This document shows positions 21,649-32,299 of a stretch of 64,000 nt of DNA, in pieces. Source of the stretch: Symbiodinium natans (taxonomy: Eukaryota; Sar; Dinophyceae; Suessiales; Symbiodiniaceae); the NCBI GenBank assembly GCA_905221605.1, contig CAJNDS010002659.1:1-64000 (forward strand), read 5' to 3'. Position 1 is the stretch's first letter; each line of letters begins with the position of its first letter. The notes beneath the pieces were generated by a model. That model did not search any database and was not told where the DNA came from. It saw only the letters and a list, made by a program, of their open reading frames with translations. The translations under genes were made by a program, and so were the position numbers.

Positions 21649-21773
21649 CCCTTAACATGGTCCCTTACCTCCTTTAAAGGGTTCTGAAGTATGGGCTCTT
21701 TGGAGTGCATAGGGTATATAAGTGGTATGTAAGGCGACCTCTTCTAAGGGCCCATACTAAGGGACCATGTAAC
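21649..21773. mobile_element. MITE-like element, family A
   Basis: ACATGGTCCCTTA near the left end is inverted as TAAGGGACCATGT near the right end, with a TATA-rich centre. Related copies at 58,006-58,145 and about 43,379-43,495 share AGGGTTCTGAAGTATGGGC. Confidence 0.65.
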
Positions 21774-22464
21774 TATTCTAAGACAGGAGTTACACTGGGG
21801 GATCGCGGGCTGGGGAAGTTGAGGCTCGTAGGGGGCTCTTGTTGAGTTCTCAAGCCGCTACCCCGCTCGCAAAGGCTGGTGGCAGATGCCCCGAGTGACT
21901 GCGATGAGGAGGCTCGGGCTGTGTTGTTTAGGTTTGGGGTTTAGGGTTTGGGGTTTGGGGTTTGGGGTTTGGGGTTTGGGGTACTTGGGAAGGGGTGGGA
22001 GGGCTAAAGCCTTCTTTGCAGGCCTCAGTCCTAACATTGCGCTTATTTTATAGTGGGAATCATTACTCCCCCCCGCCCCCAAAGCCCTATTCTCATTATT
22101 AAGGCCCCTTACTTAGCACAAAAAAAGTTCCCTGAGCTTAGAAGCCCCAAACCCTAGGAACCTTACAACTGGCAAGAGAAGAGGTAAACCCTAAGCCCTA
22201 AGCCCTGCAAGCCCTAACCCTAAGCCCTAAGCCCTCTAAGGCATAAGCCCCCTAAGCCCCCTAAGCCCCTCAAGCCCCAAGCCACAGGTGCGACGCATTG
22301 GCAAGGAAGCCGAAGTCCCAGCCCGTTCCAAGGCCCTTGGTGCTGCCTTGGTCGGCTGTTTATTGGGAAAGTGGTTCATTCCTGATGCCCTTTGCCATCC
22401 ATGTTCTGGGCGGATGCCCAAACCTGAATCATAGTTTGTCCTAAGACCTTCTCCCTGGCCCCAA

Positions 22465-22982
22465 CCCTAAACCCCTAAACCCCTAAACCCCTAAAACCCT
22501 AAACCCTAAACCCTAAACCCTAGACCCTAAACCCCTAGACCCTAAACCCTAGACCCTAAACCCTAAACCCTAAACCCTAAACCCTAAACCCTAAACCCTA
22601 AATCCTAAACCCTAAACCCTAAACCCTCCCAAGACCTTCCCTTGTCTGGAGGTGTTAGCCCCTGGCTTGCCCCCGCAAGATCTCTGAGCTTCGTGGAGGA
22701 GGCGTGCGGAGCCTCCCTAAACCCTAAACCCTAAACCCTAAACCCTAAACCCTAAATCCTAAACCCTAAACCCTAAACCCTAAACCCTAAACCCCAAACC
22801 CTAAACCCTAAACCCTACACCCTACACCCTTAACCCTAAACCCTAAACGCTAAACCCTAAACCCTAAGCCCGAAACCATAAACCCTAAACCCTGAACCCG
22901 TTTTTCCTAAACCCTGAACCCTTAGCCCTAAACCCTAAACCCTAAACCCGAAACCCTAAACCCTAAACCCTAAACCTATAAC
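22465..22982. repeat. Two telomere-type arrays, CCCTAAA orientation
   Basis: About 22,465-22,627 and 22,715-22,982. The 87-bp unique gap (22,628-22,714) is open in several frames on both strands (for example minus ARLLHEAQRSCGGKPGANTS); no confident exon call. Confidence 0.9.
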
Positions 22983-24374
22983 CAGGATTGCCTGTATTGT
23001 CTGAGAGAGGGGTTGGCAGGTAGCTGTGTGATTTCAGTGTGATTTGCTTGTGATCGGCAAGTGTGCTTTTCGTTTGAATCTAGATTTGTGCAGGTCCTGG
23101 CTCTGGGAGATGTTTGTGATATATGTGTGATTCAGTTTTGACTTTATGGCGTTTTGTTTGTGAATATTGAATATTATTATTCTTGTGATTATTATGAATA
23201 TCTTTTGCTTATATTTATTTTTATGGAGCCATAAAATAGGTTATATAAATATTCGCTATCCAGCCAGCGGCAGGTGGCGGGTCCAAACTGTTGCTGCTGA
23301 GGGGCGTGCGCGTAGAGCTCATGACTTTAAACGTGGTTTGGGTACTGTTTTGCAGGCTTGTTCGGTTTGGGATGTGGGGTTTGGGAGGTTCACGTTCTCG
23401 CGAACCTACTACTGAAGCTTTGAGGGTTGAAGACACACAAAGCAGACAAAATGATGGATTTGGGACTTGGGCTGCGCTTCTAGGATGCTGGGCCCGTAGG
23501 AATTGGCAAGAAGGGGTCATGCAGACCCCGAGGGTGGTTGGGCCGGGAGTTTCTTTGCCTCGAGTTTCACTCGCGCGAGCTGCAAAGAAGACCTGCAAGT
23601 AATTAGGAGTTGGTTGGGGGTTTTGGGTGGGGTTGAGGCCCCGGCAGCATAGCTCAATCTTAATCCCTGGAGTACTGTACCCTCCTGGCTACCTTGTTGT
23701 GAGAGAAGCATAGTCCAATTCAGATCCAAGCATCTCGGAGTACTTCCTTCCAACATGGGGTGATTTGAGACATTGCGGTCAAAGTTACCAGACTCACGTG
23801 GGACGGGGGTCATCGGCCCGAGCCTTAGGTCAGGTGAGGTGAGAGCTCAAGGCTTCAGGTCGAATGACATGCTGGCATCCGATGTTCGCTGGTAGAAGCA
23901 ACAGTTGGGTCACCGTGGCACCAGTGGGACCATGAGGGCCCAGCACTCTAACTCTGAACCCTTTCAGAGCGCCAAACTTCAGTAAACCTTTAAAGCTTCA
24001 AGAGCAGGGCACAAGGCGTGTTGAGGTCTAGAGTGTAGCGTTCTCAGGATTTGGAGAGGGTAAAATGCCTTTGGGGCATTTTCAGTTCGTCCTGTTTTGC
24101 AGCCTGGGAACAGGAACGGCCACTGGTTCTCGTGACTCCGTAACTTCCTCTCAAGTGAAACGACGAGATTGAGCCCGGCAGGGAACCTGGCAGAGCACTA
24201 TAGACGAAGCCCAAGTGGGGTCTGGGGACTCCTCTGACAGTCCTACATGTAGCGAATCTGGCAGACCCCTAACTTGACCCAAAGGCCCTGAAACACGATT
24301 CCCAGGCCCTGGCAGCCTTGGCAGAGCCCTAAAAAAGAAGCTCTCCGAGTTCAACAACTGATCAGCACCTTTAG
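22983..24374. other. Intron-like spacer, partly AT-rich
   Basis: AT-rich at 23,100-23,260, otherwise unique with short open frames on both strands. No gene claimed before the exon at 24,375. Confidence 0.45.
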
Positions 24375-24444
24375 CCTGAGTCCTTTCACACCATCGCATT
24401 TTCGCCGAATCGACAGCGCGGCGCCAAGGACAAGATCCAGAGGG
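24375..24444 (+). CDS. Exon of plus-strand chain
   Basis: 70 bp (69+1): PESFHTIAFSPNRQRGAKDK then IQR. Acceptor CACCTTTAG, donor GTTTAGGG at 24,445. The leftover base joins the next exon at 26,144 in frame. Basic, polar segment; family unknown. Confidence 0.62.
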
Positions 24445-24505
24445 GTTTAGGGTTTAGGGTTTAGGGTTTAGGGTTTAGGGTTTAGGGTTTAGGGTTTAGG
24501 GTTTC
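24445..24505. repeat. Telomere-type array, TTTAGGG, at intron 5' end
   Basis: Nine TTTAGGG units starting at the donor of the preceding exon. Confidence 0.95.
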
Positions 24506-24683
24506 AAGTGGAGTTGGGGGGCTTGGTGGCACGAGGTCCTTAGCACAGTAGAGGATTCGTGTGGTTCATTGTTTCGAAGCCATGTGGGGCCTGACTTGCA
24601 ACAGGCTTATAAGCCCAGATGGGCATCGACGGCCAAGAGAAGCCCATTCTGTTCGCACAAGCTAGCCCAAAGCAAGCCGCCTC

Positions 24684-24786
24684 TCGCTCTCTTTCTCCAT
24701 GTCTCTCTCAAGTTTTTTGGCTCTCTCTCTCGGTCTCGGTCTCACTCTCGCTCTCTCTCTCCCTCTCACTCTCGCTCTCGCTCTGG
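24684..24786. repeat. CTCTCG/CTCTCT-rich microsatellite
   Basis: Degenerate pyrimidine repeat. The long frames across it on both strands (24,569-25,166) are partly repeat-derived; a real exon at 24,800-25,050 is possible but the strand cannot be decided. Confidence 0.7.
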
Positions 24787-25865
24787 CACGCGCCTTAACG
24801 GCAAACAGCGCAAACTTGGATGCCTTAACAGCGTTCGGTTTCGGGGCCAGCTGCACTTCCAGGTGCTCCGAAGCTTCAAGCCCAAGGGCCCCCACAACTT
24901 GCGCGGCCCTCTTCGGGGCTTCGGAGGTGCCCAGAGCGTCCCCCCTTGGAGAAGTGAGCGTGACGCTGAGGGGATGCCAAGATGGCGTTCCGACACCTGG
25001 CGCAGTCTTCCATTCAGTCTTCAAGAGGAGGCGCTTCTGGTGGAGGGTTCAGGGTTCCACTGGCCCAGGGGGGGGGGGGGCCTGTGAAGCCGAGGTTTCA
25101 AGGCTTCGGCCATGTAGTAGTCAGGTCTTGCAGAGTTGTTGCGCCGGCTCCTTGGCAGCGGCTTGAGCTTTGAGAAGGATCATGAGCACAGGCCGCGACA
25201 TATGTATTGAACAAATATACGTCTCAGTCCCCGCCCCCCCCCCCCCCCTCCCAAAGCTTGTGACTAGGTTGACAAGCCCGGGATCCTGAGGCCCGAAAGA
25301 CCCCCAACTCACCCCACCAACCCCCTGGTTTTCTTGCCACTTCCCTTGCCAGCCTTGAGCACAGGTAATTCCCTAAGCCGACGACTGAGCCTTCTGCATC
25401 CGATCGTGGCTAGGAGGGGTGTTTCGGGGAGAGAACGGGTGGGGGGGAGGGAACGGGGGCGCCTTGGCTAGCTTGCAGTTGGAGTTGGCTTAGGGCTGAG
25501 GGCTTCGGGCTCAGACGTAGGGCTTGGGGCTTTAGGGCTTGGGGCTGAGGGCTGAGGGCTTGCGGCTTAGCGACTTGAGGTTGGGCTTGGATGGCTTGCC
25601 GAGTCGGGGGACCCTCCGCAACTCTGGACTCTGAACCGTTGAACACAAGCCCCTCCCTTTTGGAACCAGCCCAAAGCTCCTTTCAGGTTTTTGAGGTAGT
25701 TTGACTGCTTGGGCGTTGTTTTTTTCTGGGGACATTTTCGAGCACACATTCGTGACCTCAAGAAATGGGCATCCTCCAAAGTTGTGGTACCAAATTTACA
25801 TATACACTAAGTCTTAAAGTAGAGAGATCTCCGACAAACAGGTGCCCCTAATTTTTTTGGAAGCC

Positions 25866-26112
25866 CTACACCCTAAACCCTAAACCCTAAACCCTAACCC
25901 CTAAACCCTGAACCCTGAACCCTGAACCCTGAACCCTGAAACATGACCCCAAACCCCAAACCCCAAACCCCAAACCCCACCCCCCAAACCCCACACCCCA
26001 AACCCCAAACCCCAAACCCCAAACCCCAAACCCCAAACCCCAAACCCCAAACCCCAAACCCCAAACCCCAAACCCCAAACCCCAAACCCCAAACCCCAAA
26101 CCCCAAACCCCT
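25866..26112. repeat. Telomere-derived array, mainly CCCCAAA
   Basis: Starts as CCCTAAA/CCCTGAA, then about 170 bp of pure CCCCAAA, a homogenised variant. The open frames on it (Gly-Leu-Gly-Phe-Gly-Val-Trp) are artefacts. Confidence 0.95.
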
Positions 26113-26143
26113 ACCTGCCTGCACTGAGGTCTTCTCCCACCAG

Positions 26144-26228
26144 GCTTTCCCAATGTGCCCCAGTGGCAGGAGGAGGCCGCTTGTGTGAAAGATCGAACAG
26201 CTCAGTCTCACCTTAGCCCGCAATTCCG
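26144..26228 (+). CDS. Exon of plus-strand chain
   Basis: 85 bp (2+81+2): FPNVPQWQEEAACVKDRTAQ then SHLSPQF. Very canonical acceptor CTTCTCCCACCAG; donor CCG|GTTTAGGG. Phase fits both neighbours (24,444 and 26,421). The ~1.7-kb intron before it begins with TTTAGGG and ends with a CCCCAAA/CCCTAAA array. Confidence 0.68.
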
Positions 26229-26420
26229 GTTTAGGGTTTAGGGTTTAGGGCTAACGGTTTAGGGTTTTAGGGTTTAGTGTTTTCGGGCTTTCGAGTTGAG
26301 GGTGTAGGGTTTAGGGTTTAGGGTGACCCGTCCGAAACCCCCCAAGAGCCCTCCGCACCAACAGCACAGTTTGTGCTTCGTGTAGCGAGTCAGGGTTGGA
26401 AGCTCTTTCTTTTTCCATAG

Positions 26421-26473
26421 GTTGCAGGTGCAGGAAGTGGGTTTCCCGAAGCTTGCTCAGAGAACAGGAACTG
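26421..26473 (+). CDS. Exon of plus-strand chain
   Basis: Acceptor TCTTTTTCCATAG; 1+51+1 bp: LQVQEVGFPKLAQRTGT. Donor GTCAAGGC, or GC 6 bp further with the same phase. The start phase matches the preceding exon. Confidence 0.55.
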
Positions 26474-26823
26474 GTCAAGGCTCTGAATTTAGGGCTTAGG
26501 GTTTAGGGTTTAGGGTTTAGGGTTTAGGGTTTAGGGTTTAGGGTTTAGGGTTCAGGGTTCATGCAAACACAAGCGATATGCACGTTTCCCAATTGCCATG
26601 ATGGCGAGCCCCAAGTCGAGGTGGGTCGGGCTAAGCCTTACAAGCCCTACAAGCCCTACGAGCCCTTAGCCGGGTTGAGGGTTGGGGCTTTGGAGTAGCG
26701 GTACCCTTTCAAGCCCGCAAGCCTCCAATAGATCTCCCCCCACTCCCACCAAATAAAAGGTAAACTCCGAGTTCCGCAAGCCCCAGCACAGCAAACTCCA
26801 CGTTTGGGGGCTTGCCTGTAGAT

Positions 26824-26970
26824 CCCTAAACTCTAAACCCGAAACCCTAAACCCTAAACCCCAAACCCCAAAACCCTAAACCCCAAACCCTAAACCCTAA
26901 ACCCAAAACCCTAAACCCCAAACCCCAAACCCCAAACCCTAAACCCTAAACCCTAAACCCTAAACCCGAA
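26824..26970. repeat. Telomere-type array, CCCTAAA/CCCCAAA
   Basis: C-rich orientation, at the 3' end of the intron before exon 26,981. Confidence 0.95.
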
Positions 26971-26980
26971 ACTCTCCCAG

Positions 26981-27029
26981 GTTGTGCCAGAACCTCCCTC
27001 TGGAGAGCCACAGCCGCCCCGGCCGTTTG
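26981..27029 (+). CDS. Candidate exon of plus-strand chain
   Basis: 49 bp; acceptor CTCTCCCAG, donor TTTG|GTCTTTGG. In the phase required by the previous exon it reads CARTSLWRATAAPAV. The phase-0 alternative VVPEPPSGEPQPPRPF is also open. Confidence 0.42.
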
Positions 27030-27083
27030 GTCTTTGGGTTCAGGGCTTAGGGCTTAGGGTTTGGGGTTTAGGGTTTAGGGTTT

Positions 27084-27572
27084 CTGGAAAGTAACTTATT
27101 TGAAACACTTGGAAAGTGACTCATTTGAAACACTTGGAAAGTGACTCATTTGAAACACTTGGAAAGTGACTTATTTGAAACACTTGGAAAGTGACTCATT
27201 TGAAACACTTGGAAAGTGACTTATTTGAAACACTTGGAAAGTGACTCATTTGAAACACTTGGAAAGTGACTTATTTGAAACACTTGGAAAGTGACTCATT
27301 TGAAACACTTGGAAAGTGACTTATTTGAAACACTTGGAAAGTGACTCATTTGAAACACTTGGAAAGTGACTTATTTGAAACACTTGCAGTGACTTATTTG
27401 AAACACTTGGAAAGTGACACTTGGAAAGTGACTCATTTGAAACACTTGGAAAGTAACACTTGGAAAGTAACTCATTTGAAACACTTGGAAAGTGACTCAT
27501 TTGAACACTTGGAAAGTGACTTATTTAAAACACTTGGAAAGTGACTTATTTGAAACACTTGGAAAGTAACTT
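27084..27572. repeat. 25-bp satellite, ~19 copies
   Basis: Unit CTTGGAAAGTGACTCATTTG + AAACA, alternating TCATTTG and TTATTTG subtypes, with truncated units near 27,390-27,470. The open frame across it is a repeat artefact. Confidence 0.95.
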
Positions 27573-27599
27573 AGAGCTCCATCACAGACGGGTAAGAAA

Positions 27600-28552
27600 T
27601 GCTGCGCGCCCAAAGGCGATCCCCAATCAAAAACAATAAAGGGGAAACACTGGCGTCTTTGTGACGAAGTGATGCGAATTGGTGCACGGAATTGGCAAAC
27701 AAAACGCGGGTTTTGGTTCTCTGGTTCCACCTTTCCTCGCTCTGACGGCTGTTTGTCAGATGTGCTTGCACATTGGGTCTCGGAACGTTCAAGGCCTGCG
27801 CCATACCCTTTCGTGCCGTTTGTTCCTGGTTGTTCCTTGTTCTCGTTGCCATTTGCTGATGTGGATTTGCACCTGAGAAGCCGTCCGAGGTGACGTCCTT
27901 TGTTAGACCAGGTAAGGTAAGGTGCCTTGGCCAATGCTCCGCTCCACTCCGCTCCGCTCCACTGGTTCCAGAAGTCGCGTTGTTCAATTTCGAGTTTTCT
28001 GACAATACGAAAGCCAGACTTGGTGTTGGAAGCTGCTTTGAGAAGAGGTATATTCAAGTGTTGCAGGGTTTCCAGCCTCCATCAGGCAAGCATGAACACC
28101 ACACAGACAAGATCGATGCAAGATACCACGAAACCAAGGCATCACAGCATTGCGATGTGAGGTGAAACCGCAAAACCAGATTATCACGGCAAACCGGAAT
28201 GCTTTCCGCAGTGGTTTCGCCCAAGCTTGTCTCCAAAACCAGACTTTGCAATGTGCAAAAACCGACAAGGAGGTGCTTACTTTGGAGTTTCTTTCGTGTC
28301 CTCTTACGAAGAAGCAGGTGCGCAAAAGTTTCGTGATGCTAGAGCAAGCCGGGGATGAGTTGTGATATGCACAAATCAACGATTAAGCTGGCGATGCAAA
28401 CACGTGCTTCGCAGCTTGCCGACTGGTACTGCAGGGGGTTCTTGGCATTGCATATCCGGGACACGACGCATGGCAGTCTGCTGCCGAGACTGAATCGTTG
28501 CGGTACTTTCTTGAGTTTGTCGGCGTTCCGAGGGAATGGCATGCCAATTGAC
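27600..28552 (+). pseudogene. Decayed protein-coding tract
   Basis: Plus-strand frames follow each other: RNWQTKRGFWFSGSTFPRSD (27,669-27,893), VALFNFEFSDNTKARLGVGS (to 28,165), then KTDKEVLTLEFLSCPLTKKQ (28,150-28,365). The last frame continues past TGA and TAA as GVLGIAYPGHDAWQSAAETE and RYFLEFVGVPREWHAN, ending at TGA 28,552. Two in-frame stops plus upstream frame changes suggest a dead gene. No telomere repeats interrupt it, unlike the intron-rich genes around it. Family unknown; retrogene or mobile-element origin possible. Confidence 0.5.
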
Positions 28553-28565
28553 GGTCCTGTTGGGT

Positions 28566-28765
28566 TCAGGGCTTAGGGCTTAGGGTTTGGGGTTTAGGGT
28601 TTTGGATTTGGGGTTTAGGGTTTGGGTTTTAGGGTTTGGGGTTTAGGGTTTGGGGTTTAGGGTTTTGGATTTGGGGTTTAGGGTTTGGGGTTTAGGGTTT
28701 TGGATTTGGGGTTTAGGGTTTGGGGTTTAGGGTGTGGGGTTTAGGGTTTGGGGTTTGAGGTTGTG
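28566..28765. repeat. Telomere-type array, TTTAGGG/TTTGGGG
   Basis: Higher-order pattern of alternating TTTAGGG and TTTGGGG with TTTTGGA variants. Confidence 0.95.
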
Positions 28766-29560
28766 GCAGTCTAGGGTCGTCTCCAAGGTTTCAGCGGGTT
28801 CAGGGCGTGCCAGGCTCTCACAAACATGGGGGCAGCTGAGGGTTCTTTGCAATTTTGGCTCTTCGTTGAAATGAGCTGCTTCAGTCGTGCTTGCTTTCGT
28901 TGATTTGGGTCCTTTGGGGGTTTTGGGGGCTTCGTAGTGGCCCAGGGTCTGTAGGAGGAGAATCCCTGGAGCCGAACGTGCAAGATCTCTAGCATCGCCT
29001 TCCCGGCAGGGTGGTGGCAGATGAGGTCGGTGACGAGGCCTCCACCCCATCTAGGGTTTTTACAGGGTGTGCAGGAGCAAAAAAGCATTCTAAAGTAGAT
29101 GTTCCCTAGAACTGCAACACAACCCCGAAGTTCCTTTATGAGTTCATCCTGTATTGTGATGGCGACGCCCTGAGTAGTAGTGGTTCTCTCATGCCAACTG
29201 TTTCAGAGCTGTTGCGCTCTGATGCTCTTTTGCGTGGCAATTCCGCTTGCCGCAGGCACTTCAAACGGCATGTTGGGCTGAGAGTTTGCTGGTAAGGGCG
29301 CATGCATGCGGTCAGTCCCTAAGCATCCACTTGATAACTGACTATCGCCACATTCGCAGCTCTTAGCCATCCGGTCTGTGAGATCGGAAGCGGATCTGTT
29401 CTGCCACCGGCTTCTGAACAGTTGTATGAACCTTACTTGAGAACTTGCCGATCCATCCGACCCGTGCAAGGCCGAACTGAGTTCTCACAGACTTCTCCAG
29501 AGCAATCCCCTCAGCCCCTCAACCCCCCCTTCCCCCCTGAACTCCTTACCCTCCTGAACA
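28766..29560. other. Unique spacer
   Basis: Overlapping minus-strand frames (28,727-29,088) without convincing protein character. No gene claimed. Confidence 0.4.
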
Positions 29561-29729
29561 CCCTAAACCCTGAATCCCTAAATTTGAATCCCTAAGCCCT
29601 GAATCCCCAAATCCCAAACCCTGAAACCCGAAACCCTGAATCCAAATCTTAAGCCCGCTGGCACAGGCTTGGGCTGCGCTCGCCGGGCTCTTAGAGCATG
29701 TTTGTGTTTGTGGTGGTTTTTGGGATTTG

Positions 29730-29875
29730 AGGGCTTTGGGGGCATTGGGGGGTTTGGGGTGTTTGGGGTGTTTGTGGTGTTTGGGGTGTTTGGGGTGTTT
29801 GGGGTGTTGTTTTCGGGGGGAGGGGAGGGGGGGGGGGGTTTGGGGGGTTGGGGGGGTTTGTTGGGGCTTCCGTTT
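29730..29875. repeat. G-rich repeat (GTTTGGG)n
   Basis: Telomere-derived GTTTGGG/GGGTGTTT units and G-runs; strong G-quadruplex potential. Confidence 0.85.
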
Positions 29876-30463
29876 TGGGACTTGGGGCCTGGTTAACTAT
29901 TACTTGAGGAAGTGGGGGGTTTAAGAATGAGGGGCTCCGTTTCAAGTGTTTCGGGGTGCCCACCAGAAACCCATGCAGGTGGAGTTGTTTTTGTACATCG
30001 TCACGCGGGGAGGGCTGTTTAGTAAGATCTTCTGTCTCCGTGTTGGGTGTATGATGACGGGTCTTGGGTCCGGGTGATGGCCTCTGTCGGGTTTGGGCAA
30101 TTGGCCCTGGACACATGTCAGGAATAAGGAGCTTTTGACAGCAGCTCTCGATTAGAACTTATGGAGTTCTTAAGGGAGGGGCGGTTCAAGGGGGTAGGTG
30201 GAGTAGTGGGGAGTATTGCAGAACCTTGGGTTACATACCCCCTTTGAACCCCCCTAAGAACCCTCGAAAGAACTTTGGGTGGCGTACATCCCATCCTCCG
30301 TGCTCGCCCTCCGTTCTCTCAACGCGTGTCAGGGCACTCAGCGCGCTCCAGAAGCACAACTTTCCAAAACCACGGAAGCGTCCAACACCCCTTCCTTTCC
30401 TGAAGTCCTTCTACCTCAGGGCCTTAGGGGGACTATATGAGGGCCGCCATATTTTCGCAAACC

Positions 30464-30578
30464 CCCATGCGGGTGGCTGTCAAAATCATAATCCCTTTTG
30501 GGGTACCCTAAATATTAGGTGCCGTAGTATCATAAGGATCCAAAGAGGGACCATCATTTTGACAACCACCCATATGGG
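30464..30578. mobile_element. MITE-like element, family C
   Basis: Left arm ATGCGGGTGGCTGTCAAAAT is inverted at the right as ATTTTGACAACCACCCATAT; about 115 bp. It ends only about 16 bp before the acceptor of the next exon. Confidence 0.75.
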
Positions 30579-30594
30579 CCTTGACGGTTCCCAG

Positions 30595-30667
30595 GCCGCT
30601 TCCTACGACGCCGAGGACAGCAACGTCTTGTCAAGCCACGGCAGCGGCGAGGACCCGCAGAGTCCAT
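30595..30667 (+). CDS. Candidate exon (plus strand)
   Basis: Acceptor GACGGTTCCCAG; AASYDAEDSNVLSSHGSGED then PQSP; donor T|GTTAGGG. Acidic, Ser-rich segment, clearly coding-like. A TAG closes the frame just after the donor. Links to neighbouring exons are unresolved. Confidence 0.57.
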
Positions 30668-30765
30668 GTTAGGGTTCAGGGTTCAGGGTTCAGGGTTCAG
30701 GGTTCAGGGTTTAGGGTTTAGGGTTTAGGGTTTAGGGTTTAGGGTTTAGGGTTTAGGGTTTAGGG
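30666..30765. repeat. Telomere-type array, TTCAGGG then TTTAGGG
   Basis: Sits at the 5' end of the intron after exon 30,595-30,667. Confidence 0.95.
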
Positions 30766-31281
30766 ACTTTCGTGGCCTTTTGTCCTTGTTTTGGGCTGGG
30801 AGCGGGCTGAGCTGTGCGATCGTGGGCGGGGGGGTGTGGTGGCGCTCTGGTTTCGTTGGGCCTTCAAAGCTATGGTAAATTGCGTCTTTACCTTGCAAGG
30901 ACGTTTGCAGGCTGAAGGTTCACAAAACCCTGTAAAGCGACGGGTACACCGAATTCGGTGTTCCCCGCCCCTTTACAGGGTTTTTTGGACGGTTGTTGTT
31001 TCAGGCCTGTTGTTACACGCCAACTGTAACCCGTCGCTTTACGTGCGGGCCAGCCGCCAGTACCAATATGTACCAATGATAGTGATGGACTGATGTTGCT
31101 GCCACAGCTACAAAAAGGGGAGCGACACTCGCTCAGAAGTTTCAGCCGGGTCTCCTACTAGGAAGCCTCTTGGCTCCTCTCAGGCACTTCATCTGAGCCA
31201 GCCTCTTTTGTTCTAGTTGGTACTCCTTAACCTCAAACCCCACCCGCACCGCCTCTCCAGATCTTCAACACCTGAATTCGC

Positions 31282-31413
31282 CTAAACCCTAATCCCTAAA
31301 CCCTACACCCTACACCCTAAACCCTAAACCCGAAACCCTAAACCATAAACCCTAAACCCTAAACCCTAAACCCCTAAACCCTAAACCCCAAACCCCTAAA
31401 CCCCTAAACCCCT
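31282..31413. repeat. Telomere-type array, CCCTAAA orientation
   Basis: C-rich block preceding exon 31,425. Confidence 0.95.
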
Positions 31414-31424
31414 ATCAGCCTGAG

Positions 31425-31519
31425 AGCGTGGGCTGCTGGAGGATCCCTATCGCAGGGTTGCCCGGAAGTCGCAGTTCGAGGACATGATCCAGATGCTTCG
31501 GGAGGCGAGGGGAGAGCAA
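31425..31519 (+). CDS. Candidate exon (plus strand)
   Basis: 95 bp (2+93): RGLLEDPYRRVARKSQFEDM then IQMLREARGEQ. Acceptor ATCAGCCTGAG, consensus donor CAA|GTGAGG. Charged, helical composition; family unknown. The donor precedes the TTTAGGG array (31,555-31,656) by about 35 bp. Confidence 0.6.
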
Positions 31520-31794
31520 GTGAGGGGAGAGCAAGTGGGAGTCTTCCAAACTTTTAGGGTCTAGGGTTTAGGGTTTATTTAGGGTTTAGGGTTTAGGGTT
31601 TAGGGTTTAGGGTTTAGGGTTTAGGGTTTAGGGTTTAGGGTTTAGGGTTTAGGGTTGAGGAATCAGCCTCGGGGCTTCAGAATCTTCAAGCTTCAGGGCG
31701 CAGTCACTTTTGGGGTTTAGGCGTTCTTGGCGCAGTTCTGAAGCCCTGAACACGAAGCGTCCGAATTCCTAAATCCCAAAACCCCAAACCCAAA

Positions 31795-31848
31795 ACCCAA
31801 AGCCCTAAACCCTAAACCCTGGGGTTTAGGGTTTAGGGTTTAGGGTTC
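31795..31848. repeat. Head-to-head CCCTAAA/TTTAGGG junction without exon
   Basis: CCCTAAACCCT is joined directly to GGGGTTTAGGG, giving a near-perfect palindrome. This is the only CCCTAAA-to-TTTAGGG transition I found with no room for an exon. Confidence 0.9.
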
Positions 31849-32084
31849 CTGAGCTATCCCCAAAACTTTTCCAAAGCAGGATCGAGGCTTGCTCGGCTTA
31901 AGCCCTTAATCTAGGATCCTTGTCTACTTGGAATGGCTACTTCGGGTAGGCCATGCAACTCCCCAAACATGATATAGACAAGATACGTATATATTATCTC
32001 TGTGCGCGTACAGACATTTCTAGCATCTCTAGGGGGCAGTCTAGGCAGCTATTTTCGGGCTCCGGTATGTGAATGAACCCTCAA

Positions 32085-32240
32085 CCCTAAAACCCTAAGC
32101 CCTAAACCCTAACCCCGAAAACCCTAAACTCTCACCCCTAAAAACCCCAAACCCTTAAAGCCTAAACCCTAAACCCTAAAACCCTAAACCCTTGTCAAAA
32201 CCCTAAACCCTAAACCCTAAACCCCAAACCCTCAACCCCC
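32085..32240. repeat. Telomere-type array, CCCTAAA orientation
   Basis: Degenerate CCCTAAA array before exon 32,248. Confidence 0.9.
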
Positions 32241-32247
32241 TTTCAAG

Positions 32248-32299
32248 TGAGCGGGATTCCAGCCTCCCAGGCTCCAGGGCGCGACAACACCGAGGCGGG
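32248..32299 (+). CDS. Candidate exon (plus strand)
   Basis: 52 bp between acceptor CCCCCTTTCAAG and a perfect GTGAGT donor: SGIPASQAPGRDNTEA. The frame is not fixed by neighbours. Confidence 0.42.

Noticed and set aside
25887-26223. Gly-Phe-Gly-Val-Trp-Gly-Leu repeat protein
   Set aside because: Minus-strand translation of the CCCCAAA array.
27521-28057. 178-codon minus-strand ORF
   Set aside because: Overlaps plus-strand frames with better protein character; starts in the 25-bp satellite on its 3' side.
29691-30116. Pro-Gln-Thr repeat ORF (minus strand)
   Set aside because: Translation of the GTTTGGG repeat; no unique domain.
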